Notes: generated by a model not told the origin, from the letters alone. A stretch of 64,000 nucleotides of DNA from Oxalobacteraceae bacterium (GCA_021299035.1 JAJTGD010000005.1:1-64000); one strand, 5' to 3'. Shown: positions 1-10,099, counted from the stretch's first letter. Translations and numbers: made by a program.

Positions 1-1230
1 GGCTTCTCGCCGGTCTCTGAATGCTGCGACAAAGACACGAACTTGTAGAACTCATGCTCATGCGCGTTTTGCTCGTCGGATACCAGCGCCATGATGTCTT
101 CATCAAAGATATCGGACTTGCGATCCGCCAGTTCCTTGAAGCGCGCAAACGCGGCATTCACTTCAGCCTCGGAGCCAAGCGCAATCCCGAGCTCCTCCAG
201 ACGCTGCTTGAATGCGTTACGACCCGAGAGCTTGCCAAGTACGATCTTGTTCGCACTCCAGCCCACATCTTCGGCACGCATGATCTCGTAGGTATCGCGC
301 GCTTTCAGGATGCCATCTTGATGGATGCCGGAAGCATGCGCGAAAGCATTCGCGCCGACCACGGCCTTGTTGGGCTGAACTGCAAAACCAGTAATCTGCG
401 ACACCAGCTTCGAGGTCGGCACAATCTGCGCAGTGTCGATACCCACATCCAGCTTGAAGTGATCTCGACGAGTCTTCACCGCCATGACGATCTCTTCCAG
501 CGCGGTATTGCCTGCGCGTTCACCCAGGCCATTTATGGTGCACTCGATCTGACGCGCGCCGCCGATCATCACCGCAGCCAGCGAGTTGGCAACCGCCATG
601 CCAAGATCGTTATGGCAGTGCACCGACCATACAGCTTTGTCCGAGTTGGGGATGCGCTCGCGTAGGGTTTTAAGCGTGTGGCCAATCATCTCCGGCACAC
701 CATAGCCCACGGTATCAGCGAAGTTAATGGTAGTCGCACCCTCATCAATCACGCCCTCAAGCACACGACACAGAAAGTCTAGATCCGAGCGGCTACCATC
801 CTCAGGACTGAACTCGACATCATCGGTAAATTGCCGCGCGTAGCGCACTGCCAGACGTGCCTGCTCGTATACCTGATCAGGGGACATGCGTAGCTTCTTC
901 TCCATGTGCAGCGGCGACGTCGCGATAAAGGTATGTATGCGCTTTCTCGCTGCGGGCTCCAGTGCCTCGGCTGCACGCGCAATATCGCGATCATTGGCAC
1001 GCGACAGCGAGCAAACAATCGACTCCTTGACCGTGCTGGCAATGGCGCGGATCGCATCAAAATCGCCCGGCGAGGAAGCAGCGAAGCCAGCCTCGATAAC
1101 GTCGACCTTGAGCCGCTCCAACTGCCGCGCGATACGGATTTTCTCTTCGCGCGTCATAGAGGCGCCAGGCGACTGCTCGCCATCGCGCAACGTGGTGTCA
1201 AAAATAATCAGCTTGTTCGAATCGGGCATT
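1..1230 (-). CDS. leuA: 2-isopropylmalate synthase, partial (3' end beyond window)
   Basis: Catalyses the first committed step of leucine synthesis: 2-oxoisovalerate plus acetyl-CoA gives 2-isopropylmalate. The 410 codons present carry the HMGL-like TIM barrel. It opens [20 protein letters not shown], with the metal and substrate motif [12 protein letters not shown], and later has the HCHNDLG metal-binding motif and the GLGERAGN loop. The C-terminal regulatory LeuA dimer domain, where leucine normally binds, lies off the left edge. The ATG at 1230 is preceded by CCGGGAGCCCAAA, a usable ribosome site. A leader peptide gene with its own promoter lies upstream, so attenuation is likely. pssA and psd precede it on the same strand. 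Confidence 0.97.
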
Positions 1231-1340
1231 TTGGGCTCCCGGAGTATTGAATCAGTGGGTTGGGCATATTTTCGCCTGCCCTCGCATTTGTTGCGCGGGC
1301 TGGGCAAAGCTCAAGTTGGGGGTAAGAGAGTATCTGCGCC
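1231..1340 (-). promoter_or_regulatory. leuA leader RNA between leader peptide and leuA
   Basis: About 110 nt separate the leader stop from leuA. It contains the 3' arm of the stop-codon hairpin and a second potential stem (GCCCGCGCA with TGCGAGGGC, one G·A mismatch). The second stem is not followed by a U-run, so a classical intrinsic terminator is not evident. Control could instead be Rho-dependent or translational. Confidence 0.4.
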
Positions 1341-1421
1341 TTAGCGCAGTAGATATAGCAGCAGCAGACCGGACGGGCTGCCGAGGGGAAGAAACTCAGA
1401 CTGGCGGGTTACGCTTAACAT
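1341..1421 (-). CDS. leuL: Leucine-rich leader peptide of leuA (26 aa)
   Basis: A 26-codon ORF between pssA and leuA has nine leucines, including LLLLYLL at residues 19–25 just before the final Arg and the stop. Runs of the end-product amino acid near the end of a short leader are the hallmark of ribosome-mediated leu attenuation. The stop codon lies inside a hairpin (CTGCGC at 1334–1339 pairing with GCGCAG at 1344–1349), so a ribosome stalled on the Leu codons would change RNA folding. A sigma70-like promoter ends a few bases before the ATG, so the message may be nearly leaderless. No Shine–Dalgarno is visible. The gene name is by analogy with enteric leuL. Confidence 0.75.
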   Translation of the reverse strand: MLSVTRQSEFLPLGSPSGLLLLYLLR

Positions 1422-1428
1422 GAGAGCA

Positions 1429-1457
1429 AGAATACGGGGGAATGCCGCAAAGTGCAA
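1429..1457 (-). promoter_or_regulatory. Predicted sigma70 promoter of leuL-leuA
   Basis: On the minus strand TTGCAC (1457–1452) is followed after exactly 17 bp by TATTCT (1434–1429). The predicted start is about position 1422, right at the leader peptide ATG. This would let leuA be transcribed independently of pssA and psd. Confidence 0.55.
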
Positions 1458-1492
1458 CCACCAGATTTCTATCGTGCCGATAGCCGGCGACG

Positions 1493-2374
1493 CTATTTCT
1501 CGTCACCCGGCTCGGAACTGGTCTGCACCAGACTGACCGGATTCCCCTTGGCCCAAAACCAGAGCGCCACTGCATAACCCGACAAGCCGTACACCACAAA
1601 CAGTCCGAACAGTACCTTCGGCGGGTCGCTCGAGACTGCCACAAAAATCAACACAATCAAAAAGATCGCAATGAACGGCACCGACTTCTTGAAGTTGACG
1701 TCCTTGAAGCTGTAAAACGGCGCGTTGGTCACCATGGTCAGGCCCGCATAGACCGTGATGATCCAGGCAAGCCAGCTGAAGTCCGCGCCACCGATGCGCA
1801 GATCATCCATCAACCAGATAAAGCCCGCTACCAGTGCTGCGGCCGCCGGGCTGGGCAGCCCCTGGAAGAAACGCTTGTCGACCACGGCAATATTGGTATT
1901 GAACCGCGCCAACCGCAATGCGGCACCTGCACAATACACAAACGCTGCCAGCCACCCCAGCTTGCCCATGCCACGCAGCGCCCATTCATACACAATGAGC
2001 GCCGGCGCAGCGCCAAACGAGACCATGTCCGACAAACTGTCGTACTGCGCGCCAAATTCACTTTGGGTATTGGTCAGGCGAGCGACGCGGCCGTCGGTGG
2101 CGTCCAGCACCATTGCTGCAAAGATGGCCACGGACGCGTTAAAAAACTGCCCGTTCATGGCCATCACAATCGCATAAAAACCGCAGAACAACGCAGCGGT
2201 GGTGAAGGCATTGGGTAACAAGTAAATGCCGCGACTACGCAAGCGACCCGCTAGCTGCTCGCCGTCACCCTCGATACGACGGGATGAGAGCCGATTCAGC
2301 CGGAACGGCTTGGAAATCGCCGGCTTGCCAGCCGCTGCCTTGAGTTTCTGCTTGCGTGGATTAAAAATGCGCAT
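1493..2374 (-). CDS. pssA: CDP-diacylglycerol–serine O-phosphatidyltransferase
   Basis: Makes phosphatidylserine from CDP-diacylglycerol and serine in the inner membrane. This is the first step toward phosphatidylethanolamine. The 293-aa protein has a basic N-terminus and then several hydrophobic segments. The CDP-alcohol phosphatidyltransferase signature runs from DATDGRVAR through EFGAQYDSLSD, which is the DGxxAR…G…D…D pattern that binds metal and CDP. It lies 15 bp downstream of psd on the same strand, so the two consecutive pathway enzymes are probably cotranscribed. Confidence 0.95.
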   Translation of the reverse strand: MRIFNPRKQKLKAAAGKPAISKPFRLNRLSSRRIEGDGEQLAGRLRSRGIYLLPNAFTTAALFCGFYAIVMAMNGQFFNASVAIFAAMVLDATDGRVARLTNTQSEFGAQYDSLSDMVSFGAAPALIVYEWALRGMGKLGWLAAFVYCAGAALRLARFNTNIAVVDKRFFQGLPSPAAAALVAGFIWLMDDLRIGGADFSWLAWIITVYAGLTMVTNAPFYSFKDVNFKKSVPFIAIFLIVLIFVAVSSDPPKVLFGLFVVYGLSGYAVALWFWAKGNPVSLVQTSSEPGDEK

Positions 2375-2389
2375 GGCGCCTCGCTTGGA

Positions 2390-3028
2390 TCACAGCTCGG
2401 CCAGAATCGTCTCAGTGGCACTCACCTTGTCACCGACGGCAACCATTGGACGCGCACTCAGCGGCAGATAGACATCGACGCGCGAGCCGAAACGAATGAA
2501 ACCGTAACGCTGGCCACGCGCTAGCCGATCGCCCACCGCAACGTAACAAAGAATTCGGCGTGCGATCAGGCCGGCCACCTGCACGAATGTCACCACCGCA
2601 CCGCTATCCGCTGTGACTACGACCGCATTACGTTCGTTCTCGGTTGAAGCCTTATCAAGATCAGCATTGACAAACTTACCGGGGAAATACTCAACCTTGG
2701 TGATGGTGCCGTCGACAGGCGAGCGGTTCGAATGCACATTAAATACATTCATGAATACGCTGATCTTCAACGACTCGCGGCCCGCATAGGGATCTTCTGC
2801 CTTCTCTACCACCACGATCCGGCCATCAGCCGGTGACAGAACCGCGTTAGGCTGCTGCGGCACCGTGCGCGGCGGATCACGGAAAAACTGCAACACGAAT
2901 AGCGCGATGATCCAGAAAGGCCAGGACCAACCACCGAGCACGGCGGTCGCAATCACCGCCGCAACCAGTGCGATCAACAGAAAGGGCCAGCCCTCGCGGG
3001 CAATGATGGGGTGGGGATAGGAATTCAA
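2390..3028 (-). CDS. psd: Phosphatidylserine decarboxylase proenzyme (short form)
   Basis: Decarboxylates phosphatidylserine to phosphatidylethanolamine. At 212 aa it belongs to the short PSD type common in Burkholderiales, not the ~300-aa E. coli type. A hydrophobic anchor lies at about residues 15–48. Self-cleavage would occur in FGSRVD between Gly181 and Ser182, giving the pyruvoyl alpha chain. In relatives this gene directly follows ilvC. Here a two-gene plus-strand islet separates them, so psd needs its own promoter in the AT-rich stretch around 3060–3120. Confidence 0.93.
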   Translation of the reverse strand: MNSYPHPIIAREGWPFLLIALVAAVIATAVLGGWSWPFWIIALFVLQFFRDPPRTVPQQPNAVLSPADGRIVVVEKAEDPYAGRESLKISVFMNVFNVHSNRSPVDGTITKVEYFPGKFVNADLDKASTENERNAVVVTADSGAVVTFVQVAGLIARRILCYVAVGDRLARGQRYGFIRFGSRVDVYLPLSARPMVAVGDKVSATETILAEL

Positions 3029-3251
3029 CGAAGCTCCTGCGATTCACTGTTCCGGACTGATCAACCGACGCCCGGGCTTTATTTCTAATATGAAATATTT
3101 TGTTAATCCCCACATTGTAGCGTGTGGGTCGCCATGACGGAATTTGTGTGGCGCCAGCGAAGAATTCTGGAAACCTTGACGGTTATTAGAACATTCGTCC
3201 GATTATCGCCACATACGGGCATCGTCCTTGCCATCAGGAGCCCACGCGCCC

Positions 3252-4361
3252 ATGCGACCCTTATCAGATCGTCAGACTGTCGAAGCCGCGCTTGAGGTAT
3301 GGGCGGCTGCTGAGCGCCAACAACTCGGCGTTGTTGCAGACGACAACGGCGTTATAGAGCTGCTATATGCCTCCGTACAGATACAGGCGCCCGATGTGGC
3401 CTCATCGTTGACCAAGGCCGCTGTCCTCAAGCTCGTGGACAGGATACAAAGTGAATTGACGCGCCGGGCGGCGCTATCGGAACTTGGCTCTGCCGAATCG
3501 CTGATCGCCAAGATACCTAGCCTTGGTAGATTTGCTGCGACGGGCAAGCTCGGGCATCTGCGCGAAGAGTGGGAGCAACTCACTCGTCGTAATGCTGAAG
3601 CATCGTCACGCATAGCCGCCGAGCGCTATCGTGTTTTTGACGAATTCAAGAACTTGATGCCCGCCATGCCGTATGAAACGCATGACGATGGCACTATCGT
3701 TTATCGATATGACTTTGGCTCGCCAGAACTACAAGAGAGTCTGAGGGCTAACTTAGCGGAAATCGACCAGTACCAGCTGAGTAAGCGCGACTTTTATCAA
3801 AGCTTCATGGTCGATCTTCCACGAACATTTTTTTCAATCCAAATAGATCGTGCAAAACACCGCTTCGATCTCGGTCTAGAAAAAGAGAAGTTGGCGATGC
3901 TAAATAAAGCATTCGACAACAATCCGCTTGTGCTTGCTACCGTCAGTAAGGTGCTCAATCAGGTGATGCCTGCCATCGTGCTAACGATGAACCAAACGCT
4001 ATTCCCAAATCTATCTGGCGTAGTGTTGAAAGCTAATCAAGCCAATTCGGAGCGAACTCACTTTCAAGTCAGACGCAGTGGCAACAATATCGAACTCGGC
4101 TGCAATGCCTACGCAAAAGTTGACAAGGTGGCTCTTCCGGCCACTAGCGAAGGAAGGCAAGATCAAATCTGGCCAGCTAATCAAGGTGCGAAGTGGTCGG
4201 GTGCGCCAGGCCCCACCAATTATGGTCAGCTCATACATTTCAGTTTCACACTGGATACTGCCGCCGCCGCACGAGGGCAGCTTCGCGCTGTTGAGGGCAG
4301 CGCTATTAAGGCATACATGGAAACCAGGCTCTGCCCAGCGACCTCCCACCAGAGGTCATGA
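3252..4361 (+). CDS. Unrecognised protein of the ilvC–psd islet (369 aa)
   Basis: I do not recognise a family. The protein is soluble, with no signal peptide or membrane segment. The N-terminal two thirds are rich in charged helices (coiled-coil-like near LGHLREEWEQLTRR). The last ~110 residues look more beta-like and end in a run around LIHFSFTLDTAAAARGQL. I prefer the ATG at 3252, which has AGGAG about 11 bp upstream, over the TTG at 3228. The gene runs opposite to its neighbours, and the islet becomes AT-richer toward its second gene, which suggests acquisition. The next gene starts 55 bp downstream and is probably cotranscribed. An effector or islet cargo role is possible but unproven. 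Confidence 0.7.
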   Translation: MRPLSDRQTVEAALEVWAAAERQQLGVVADDNGVIELLYASVQIQAPDVASSLTKAAVLKLVDRIQSELTRRAALSELGSAESLIAKIPSLGRFAATGKLGHLREEWEQLTRRNAEASSRIAAERYRVFDEFKNLMPAMPYETHDDGTIVYRYDFGSPELQESLRANLAEIDQYQLSKRDFYQSFMVDLPRTFFSIQIDRAKHRFDLGLEKEKLAMLNKAFDNNPLVLATVSKVLNQVMPAIVLTMNQTLFPNLSGVVLKANQANSERTHFQVRRSGNNIELGCNAYAKVDKVALPATSEGRQDQIWPANQGAKWSGAPGPTNYGQLIHFSFTLDTAAAARGQLRAVEGSAIKAYMETRLCPATSHQRS

Positions 4362-4416
4362 GAAATCAACTAAGTAGACTTATGCGCAATCTCAAATCCA
4401 ACCGGATGTACCAATA

Positions 4417-6237
4417 GTGCAGCGTATAACATCACAAAGCTCGATACAAGCTGCCGAACTGATCAAGCAAGTAAGCAAAGATCCTGAGACGATGCTTGTC
4501 GTCAGTAGCTCTGGCAATGTCCGTCACGCTAATCGTCTGCAACGGATAATTTATGGAGTGGTAGATTTTTTTGATATGGATGCAGCAAAGCAGCGGATTA
4601 CCAAAGCGCGCCAGGCAGTTAGAGAAAAATTATGTACAGAACTGACGGCCCTCGGACAATCAGAGTCAACGTATCTAGCGCCGATGATCGATAGCGCAGT
4701 AAATACGCTGATCTCGGATCACCAACCCGAAACGAGCCCTGCTTCCCACTCTCAGATACAGAGTGAAGTAGATACACTGAGCTCGAACAGCGAGATTAAA
4801 TCGAGTTTTGATTCTCCGTCTCAGATTGAGGCTAAGTTTAAAACTGCTCTAGTACACATCCGAGAGATTACCAATGAGTCAGCGAGTGTGCCGCTAAATC
4901 TACTCTGGCAGGTGGTTGAGGAGCAGCGAACAAAGTATATGCCGGTCAATATACAAGCAGCATCGACTATTGCAGCCAACACGTCGCTCTGGAAAAAATC
5001 GCTTGGCATAAGCACTCAAGACGCATTCCGCCTCGCTAGCAATGCTTGGAAACTCCATGAAACCAAACAAATTCCGCCGGAGGAAGGGAAAGAAATCCTG
5101 CTCTGCTCCGGGCGACTCATCAATCGTCACGGGTTTACGCACGAAGATGCGCTGAACCACGCTATTGATTTGTGGGTACCAATGAAAGAACTCAATGTTC
5201 GAATGGATAGTATTGAACGTGCCATGAAATCTCTCGATTACGCTATCCCGAAACTTCGCGAGCAACCCGAGCGGATTCGAATCAGTGCTGCTATCAGATA
5301 CTTGCAACTACTGCCAAAGACTTTGATTGGCACGAGCCCCATCGATGTAATCCGGCAAAATCTCGCCGATCTGCCACTGGTACAACAGGGCATGCCAGCG
5401 GGCTGCATAATCGACCAGATTCACCAAGGATCACATCTTCATGGCAAGGCATCTTTGACGAGAGCTCATTGTCAAGAGCTAGAGCAAAAAATTGCCACCC
5501 TGACCGAAGAAGACTTATATAGTAAAAGCAGCAACGGAAGACATGGAGTAAATTTTCCGGATATCTTTAATAACTTCGACCAGCAGCACGTTATCGATCT
5601 TACTCGCGGGCTAAAAATCGAACTTCGCACTAATGATTCGATCGATCAATCATTTGCCACGCTAGAGAACAAACGGCGCCAAAATCCGAAATCCCTAGCT
5701 GAACAGGAATTTCAACAGTGGGCTGAACTCAGGACATCATGGGCAGGCTCTTCAGAAGCTGCCAGGGAGATCTCGCATTTGCAATCGCAGACTTTTTTCG
5801 GCGAAGTGGAGCTGGCCGCCGGAAACAATCTGCGCAACGAGTCGGGCTATATGTGCAAGGAAATGGGTGATCCAGAACTTTTATGGACTTCGTATGCGGC
5901 AAACCGAACAACCAGGGATACCCGCGAAGTCTTCGAACTGAGTGCGGTGCGGTACGTAAATGCCCCACGGCTTGTTGCTGAACCCGATGCGGAGCAGCAG
6001 GATGAATTGCTCCCGAAGCCTCAACTCAATTTTCCTTTACTTCCAAACCCAGGCGAGGGAATTCAGGCCAACCCCACCGCATTTAGCGTAAAACGTGAAT
6101 GCGTACTCGAGGCTGATGCATCCGACTTAGCGAAGGGATCAACCCAGTGCCGGGTCATCGCAGTAACAGAGGAATGGGACATCCTATTTGATTGGGATAC
6201 CTGGATTAAGAACCGGACGTCAATCGGAACTCTCTGA
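4417..6237 (+). CDS. Unrecognised protein of the ilvC–psd islet (606 aa)
   Basis: No family recognised. It is a large soluble protein without signal peptide or membrane helices, predicted mostly helical. A Ser/Thr/Gln-rich low-complexity stretch lies at about residues 105–145. The start is a GTG at 4417 with only a weak ribosome site, so a later start is possible. Codon use is visibly AT-richer than the surrounding ilv and psd genes. With the preceding gene it forms a plus-strand pair inserted into a conserved minus-strand operon. It ends 11 bp before a hairpin that can act as its terminator. Its C-terminal ~120 residues may share a beta-rich layout with the end of the upstream protein, but I cannot show homology by eye. 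Confidence 0.7.
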   Translation: MQRITSQSSIQAAELIKQVSKDPETMLVVSSSGNVRHANRLQRIIYGVVDFFDMDAAKQRITKARQAVREKLCTELTALGQSESTYLAPMIDSAVNTLISDHQPETSPASHSQIQSEVDTLSSNSEIKSSFDSPSQIEAKFKTALVHIREITNESASVPLNLLWQVVEEQRTKYMPVNIQAASTIAANTSLWKKSLGISTQDAFRLASNAWKLHETKQIPPEEGKEILLCSGRLINRHGFTHEDALNHAIDLWVPMKELNVRMDSIERAMKSLDYAIPKLREQPERIRISAAIRYLQLLPKTLIGTSPIDVIRQNLADLPLVQQGMPAGCIIDQIHQGSHLHGKASLTRAHCQELEQKIATLTEEDLYSKSSNGRHGVNFPDIFNNFDQQHVIDLTRGLKIELRTNDSIDQSFATLENKRRQNPKSLAEQEFQQWAELRTSWAGSSEAAREISHLQSQTFFGEVELAAGNNLRNESGYMCKEMGDPELLWTSYAANRTTRDTREVFELSAVRYVNAPRLVAEPDAEQQDELLPKPQLNFPLLPNPGEGIQANPTAFSVKRECVLEADASDLAKGSTQCRVIAVTEEWDILFDWDTWIKNRTSIGTL

Positions 6238-6247
6238 CCAAATAAAC

Positions 6248-6272
6248 AAAGCCATCCTTGCAGATGGCTTTT
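6248..6272 (+). terminator. Hairpin after islet gene
   Basis: AAAGCCATC (6248–6256) pairs perfectly with GATGGCTTT (6263–6271) across a six-base loop and is followed by a short T-run. It lies 11 bp after the 606-aa gene's stop. Confidence 0.6.
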
Positions 6273-6383
6273 AGGGTGAGCGCGGGGAGCGCTTGCAAGC
6301 GCTTCCCGCATGATGCCGGTAGAACTAATTAGGGACTTAGTTCTTCGACTGATCGACCATCTTGTTCTTGGCGATCCACGGCA
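6267..6383. repeat. Direct repeat copy A of the ilvC 3' end (117 bp)
   Basis: This stretch is identical to 6418–6534 except at one base (a at 6321 against t at 6472). Read on the minus strand it contains the last 15 codons and stop of ilvC and the strong GC-rich hairpin that follows (6282–6309). It is an orphan duplicate of the gene end, separated from the functional copy by 34 bp. A duplicated gene 3' end beside foreign genes resembles an attachment-site or recombination scar. Confidence 0.95.
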
Positions 6384-6394
6384 CGTGAGCCCGT

Positions 6395-6417
6395 AAAAAA
6401 AGCTGTGCCAGTGCACA

Positions 6418-6423
<6 letters not shown>
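6395..6423 (-). terminator. Rho-independent terminator of ilvBHC
   Basis: On the minus strand a perfect 10-bp stem (AAAAGCTGTG with CACAGCTTTT, six-base loop) is followed by a T-run reaching 6395. It lies in the 34-bp spacer between the two ilvC-end repeats, about 65 bp past the ilvC stop. Confidence 0.85.
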
Positions 6424-7537
<1,114 letters not shown>

Positions 7538-8029
7538 TCAAACTTTTAGAATGCGCTCGCCGCGTCCGATGCCGGAGCCACCGGTACGCACGGTTTCCAG
7601 AATCGAGGCACGGTCTATCGCATCAATAAATGCGTCGAGCTTAGATTTGTTACCGGTGAGTTCAATGGTGTAGGTTTTTTCCGTGACATCAATGATGCGA
7701 CCACGGAAGATGTCCGCGGTACGCTTCATTTCTTCACGTTCCTTACCGACTGCACGCACCTTGATCAGCATGAGCTCGCGTTCAATGTGTGGACCTTCGG
7801 TCAGATCGACCACCTTCACCACTTCAATCAATCGATTCAAGTGCTTGGTGATCTGCTCAATCACATCGTCCGAGCCGGAGGTGACGATGGTCATCCGCGA
7901 CAGCGTGGGGTCTTCGGTGGGCGCTACCGTCAACGTCTCAATGTTGTAGGCACGCGCTGAGAACAATCCCACGACACGAGACAGTGCGCCGGCTTCGTTT
8001 TCCAATAAGGCTGCAATGATATGGCGCAT
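7538..8029 (-). CDS. ilvH: Acetolactate synthase small (regulatory) subunit
   Basis: Regulatory subunit that binds valine and activates the large subunit. The 163 aa are made of an N-terminal ACT domain (residues ~3–77, with NEAGALSRVVGLFSARAYNI) and a C-terminal ALS_ss_C domain. Its ATG overlaps the ilvB stop by one base (TAATG), which implies translational coupling. Named ilvH for the ~160-aa length. Confidence 0.96.
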   Translation of the reverse strand: MRHIIAALLENEAGALSRVVGLFSARAYNIETLTVAPTEDPTLSRMTIVTSGSDDVIEQITKHLNRLIEVVKVVDLTEGPHIERELMLIKVRAVGKEREEMKRTADIFRGRIIDVTEKTYTIELTGNKSKLDAFIDAIDRASILETVRTGGSGIGRGERILKV

Positions 8030-9744
8030 TACAGGTCCTCCGAGCCAAGCAGCATCTCAGTCAGACCTTTGCCCGCCTTGACCATCGGCCACACATTTTC
8101 ACCCTGATCGGTGATGAAGTTCATGAATACCAGCTTGTCTTTCATCGCAAAGGCATCGCGTAGCGCGCCCTCAACATCGCCCGGCTTGGTGATGGTGACA
8201 CCGACATGACCAAACGACTCGACCAGCTTGTCAAAATCGGGCAGCGAGTCCATGTAGGACTCGGAATAGCGCGAGCCATAGTCGATCTCTTGCCACTGGC
8301 GCACCATGCCAAGGTAACGGTTGTTCAGCAAAACAATTTTTGGCGTGAGGTGATACTGCCTGCAGGTTGCCAGCTCTTGTATGCACATCTGTATCGATGC
8401 CTCGCCCGTGATACACGCAACTGTCGCATCCGGATTGGCCATCTGTACGCCCATCGCATACGGCAAGCCGACACCCATGGTGCCAAGGCCACCGGAGTTG
8501 ATCCAGCGGCGTGGCTTGTCGAAGCCGTAATACTGCGCGGCCCACATCTGGTGCTGACCGACGTCCGAGGTGACGAAAGCATCACCCTTGGTCACTTGCC
8601 AGAGCTTCTCGACCACCATCTGCGGCTTGATCGTATCGTCCGAGGAGGCGTATTTCAGGCACTCGCGCTTGCGCCATTCGTTGATCTGCTTCCACCAGGC
8701 GTCATGCGCAGCGGCATTCGGCTTGATTTCGGAAGCATCGAGCTGCGCTAGCAATTCCTGCAGCACTTCTTTGACGTTACCAACGATCGGAATATCGACT
8801 TTCACCCGCTTGGAGATCGAGGATGGATCAATATCGATGTGAATGATCTTGCGTGGCAGGCTCGCGAAATGTTTCGGGTTTCCGATCACGCGATCATCGA
8901 AGCGAGCGCCAATCGCAATCAGCACATCACAGTGCTGCATCGCCATGTTGGCCTCGTAGGTGCCATGCATGCCGGGCATGCCAACGAATTTATCGCTGGA
9001 AGCACGGTAAGCGCCCAAACCCATCAGGGTATTGGTGCACGGGTAGCCGAGCTTATCGACCAGTTTGTTCAACTCGGGCGCAGAATCCGACAGAATCACA
9101 CCGCCACCGGTATAGATCATGGGTCGTTCAGCCGTCAGCAGTAGCTGGACCGCCTTGCGAATTTGACCCGCGTGACCTTTGTCGACCGGTTTGTATGAGC
9201 GCATCTCAACCGACTTCGGATACTCGTAGGTCGTCTTCGCGATCGTGATGTCTTTGGGGATATCCACCAGTACTGGCCCCGGACGACCGGTGGTCGCGAT
9301 GAAGAACGCCTTCTTCATCGTCGCCGCCAGGTCTTTTACATCCTTGACCAGGAAATTGTGCTTAACGCAGGGCCGGGTAATACCGACGGTATCGCACTCC
9401 TGGAAAGCGTCCAGACCAATCGCATGGGTCGGCACCTGTCCGGTGATGATCACCATCGGAATGGAATCAAGATGCGCCGTCGCGATACCTGTTACGGCAT
9501 TGGTCACGCCCGGACCGGAGGTCACAAGGCACACACCCACCTTGTTTGAACTACGCGAGTAAGCATCGGCCGCATGGACCGCCGCCTGCTCGTGGCGAAC
9601 CAGAATATGGCGGAATTTGTCCTGCTTGAAAATCTCGTCGTAGATGTATAAAACGGCACCGCCGGGATAGCCGAACACATGTTCGACGCCCTCTTCGGCA
9701 AGACAGCGCACGACAATTTCGGCGCCAGTGATTTCGGAAGACAT
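8029..9744 (-). CDS. ilvB: Acetolactate synthase large (catalytic) subunit
   Basis: ThDP- and FAD-dependent enzyme that condenses two pyruvates, or pyruvate with 2-oxobutyrate. It makes the first common step of valine, leucine and isoleucine synthesis. It shows the N-terminal GYPGGAVLYIYDEI and RHEQAAVHAADAYSR motifs (catalytic Glu region), a central FAD-binding domain and the C-terminal ThDP motif region (GEASIQMCIQEL…NNRYLGMVRQWQ). I start at ATG 9744 (MSSEITGAEIV), with AAAGGA upstream, not at the TTG five codons earlier. That gives 571 aa. The symbol could equally be ilvI. Confidence 0.96.
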   Translation of the reverse strand: MSSEITGAEIVVRCLAEEGVEHVFGYPGGAVLYIYDEIFKQDKFRHILVRHEQAAVHAADAYSRSSNKVGVCLVTSGPGVTNAVTGIATAHLDSIPMVIITGQVPTHAIGLDAFQECDTVGITRPCVKHNFLVKDVKDLAATMKKAFFIATTGRPGPVLVDIPKDITIAKTTYEYPKSVEMRSYKPVDKGHAGQIRKAVQLLLTAERPMIYTGGGVILSDSAPELNKLVDKLGYPCTNTLMGLGAYRASSDKFVGMPGMHGTYEANMAMQHCDVLIAIGARFDDRVIGNPKHFASLPRKIIHIDIDPSSISKRVKVDIPIVGNVKEVLQELLAQLDASEIKPNAAAHDAWWKQINEWRKRECLKYASSDDTIKPQMVVEKLWQVTKGDAFVTSDVGQHQMWAAQYYGFDKPRRWINSGGLGTMGVGLPYAMGVQMANPDATVACITGEASIQMCIQELATCRQYHLTPKIVLLNNRYLGMVRQWQEIDYGSRYSESYMDSLPDFDKLVESFGHVGVTITKPGDVEGALRDAFAMKDKLVFMNFITDQGENVWPMVKAGKGLTEMLLGSEDL

Positions 9745-10070
9745 TACATGTCCTTTCAAGGTCCATAGGAAATTGATCGGATGCTCTCCCCTGGCGGTGA
9801 CGATGACAGTGGCACCCTTGAAGCATCCCTTGAGCGTGCGTTTACGTCGATCCGTCCTGCGCGGCTGGCGCAGTTCAAACCGGCGCTGAGTGCACTTCGT
9901 TCAGCTTCCGCTTGTGCCGCTGCTGGCGCCACCTCACGCTTTTGGCGTGGGTTAGAGCAAACAACGTTGTTGGGCGCAGCGACGCCCGAAAAACCTTCCT
10001 ATCGCCGCGCGGCGTTATGGGCCGCGCGGAACAGGGAAAAAATATCCCTCGCGGTGGCGAGGGAGCGCAT
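9745..10070 (-). promoter_or_regulatory. Long structured 5' leader of ilvBHC
   Basis: About 325 nt with no convincing gene lie between the predicted promoter and ilvB. On the minus strand it holds an early terminator-like hairpin, a perfect 9-bp stem (CCGCGCGGC at 10005–10013 with GCCGCGCGG at 10021–10029), a CACGC/GCGTG hairpin and the palindrome ACAACGTTGT. No branched-chain-rich leader peptide is visible, unlike leuA. An attenuator, RNA motif or small RNA is possible. Confidence 0.5.
10037..10063 (-). terminator. Terminator-like hairpin at the start of the ilvB leader
   Basis: CCCTCGC–CACC–GCGAGGG (7 bp, perfect) is followed on the minus strand by ATATTTTTT. No minus-strand gene lies upstream, so it is best read as an attenuator of ilvBHC or the end of a very short transcript. 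Confidence 0.55.
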
Positions 10071-10099
10071 AAGTTAATGCGTTGCAGCAATAAGGTCAA
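10071..10099 (-). promoter_or_regulatory. Candidate ilvBHC promoter
   Basis: TTGACC (10099–10094) and TAACTT (10076–10071) on the minus strand are spaced 17 bp apart. The -35 is strong and the -10 weak. It lies between the divergent ilvB and RDD genes, upstream of the leader hairpin. Confidence 0.45.

Noticed and set aside
9875-10099. A 74-codon minus-strand frame beginning TTG ACC TTA TTG CTG, resembling a Leu-rich leader peptide for ilvB
   Set aside because: Its TTG is the likely -35 box of the ilvB promoter, the frame runs far past any attenuator, and no ribosome site precedes it.
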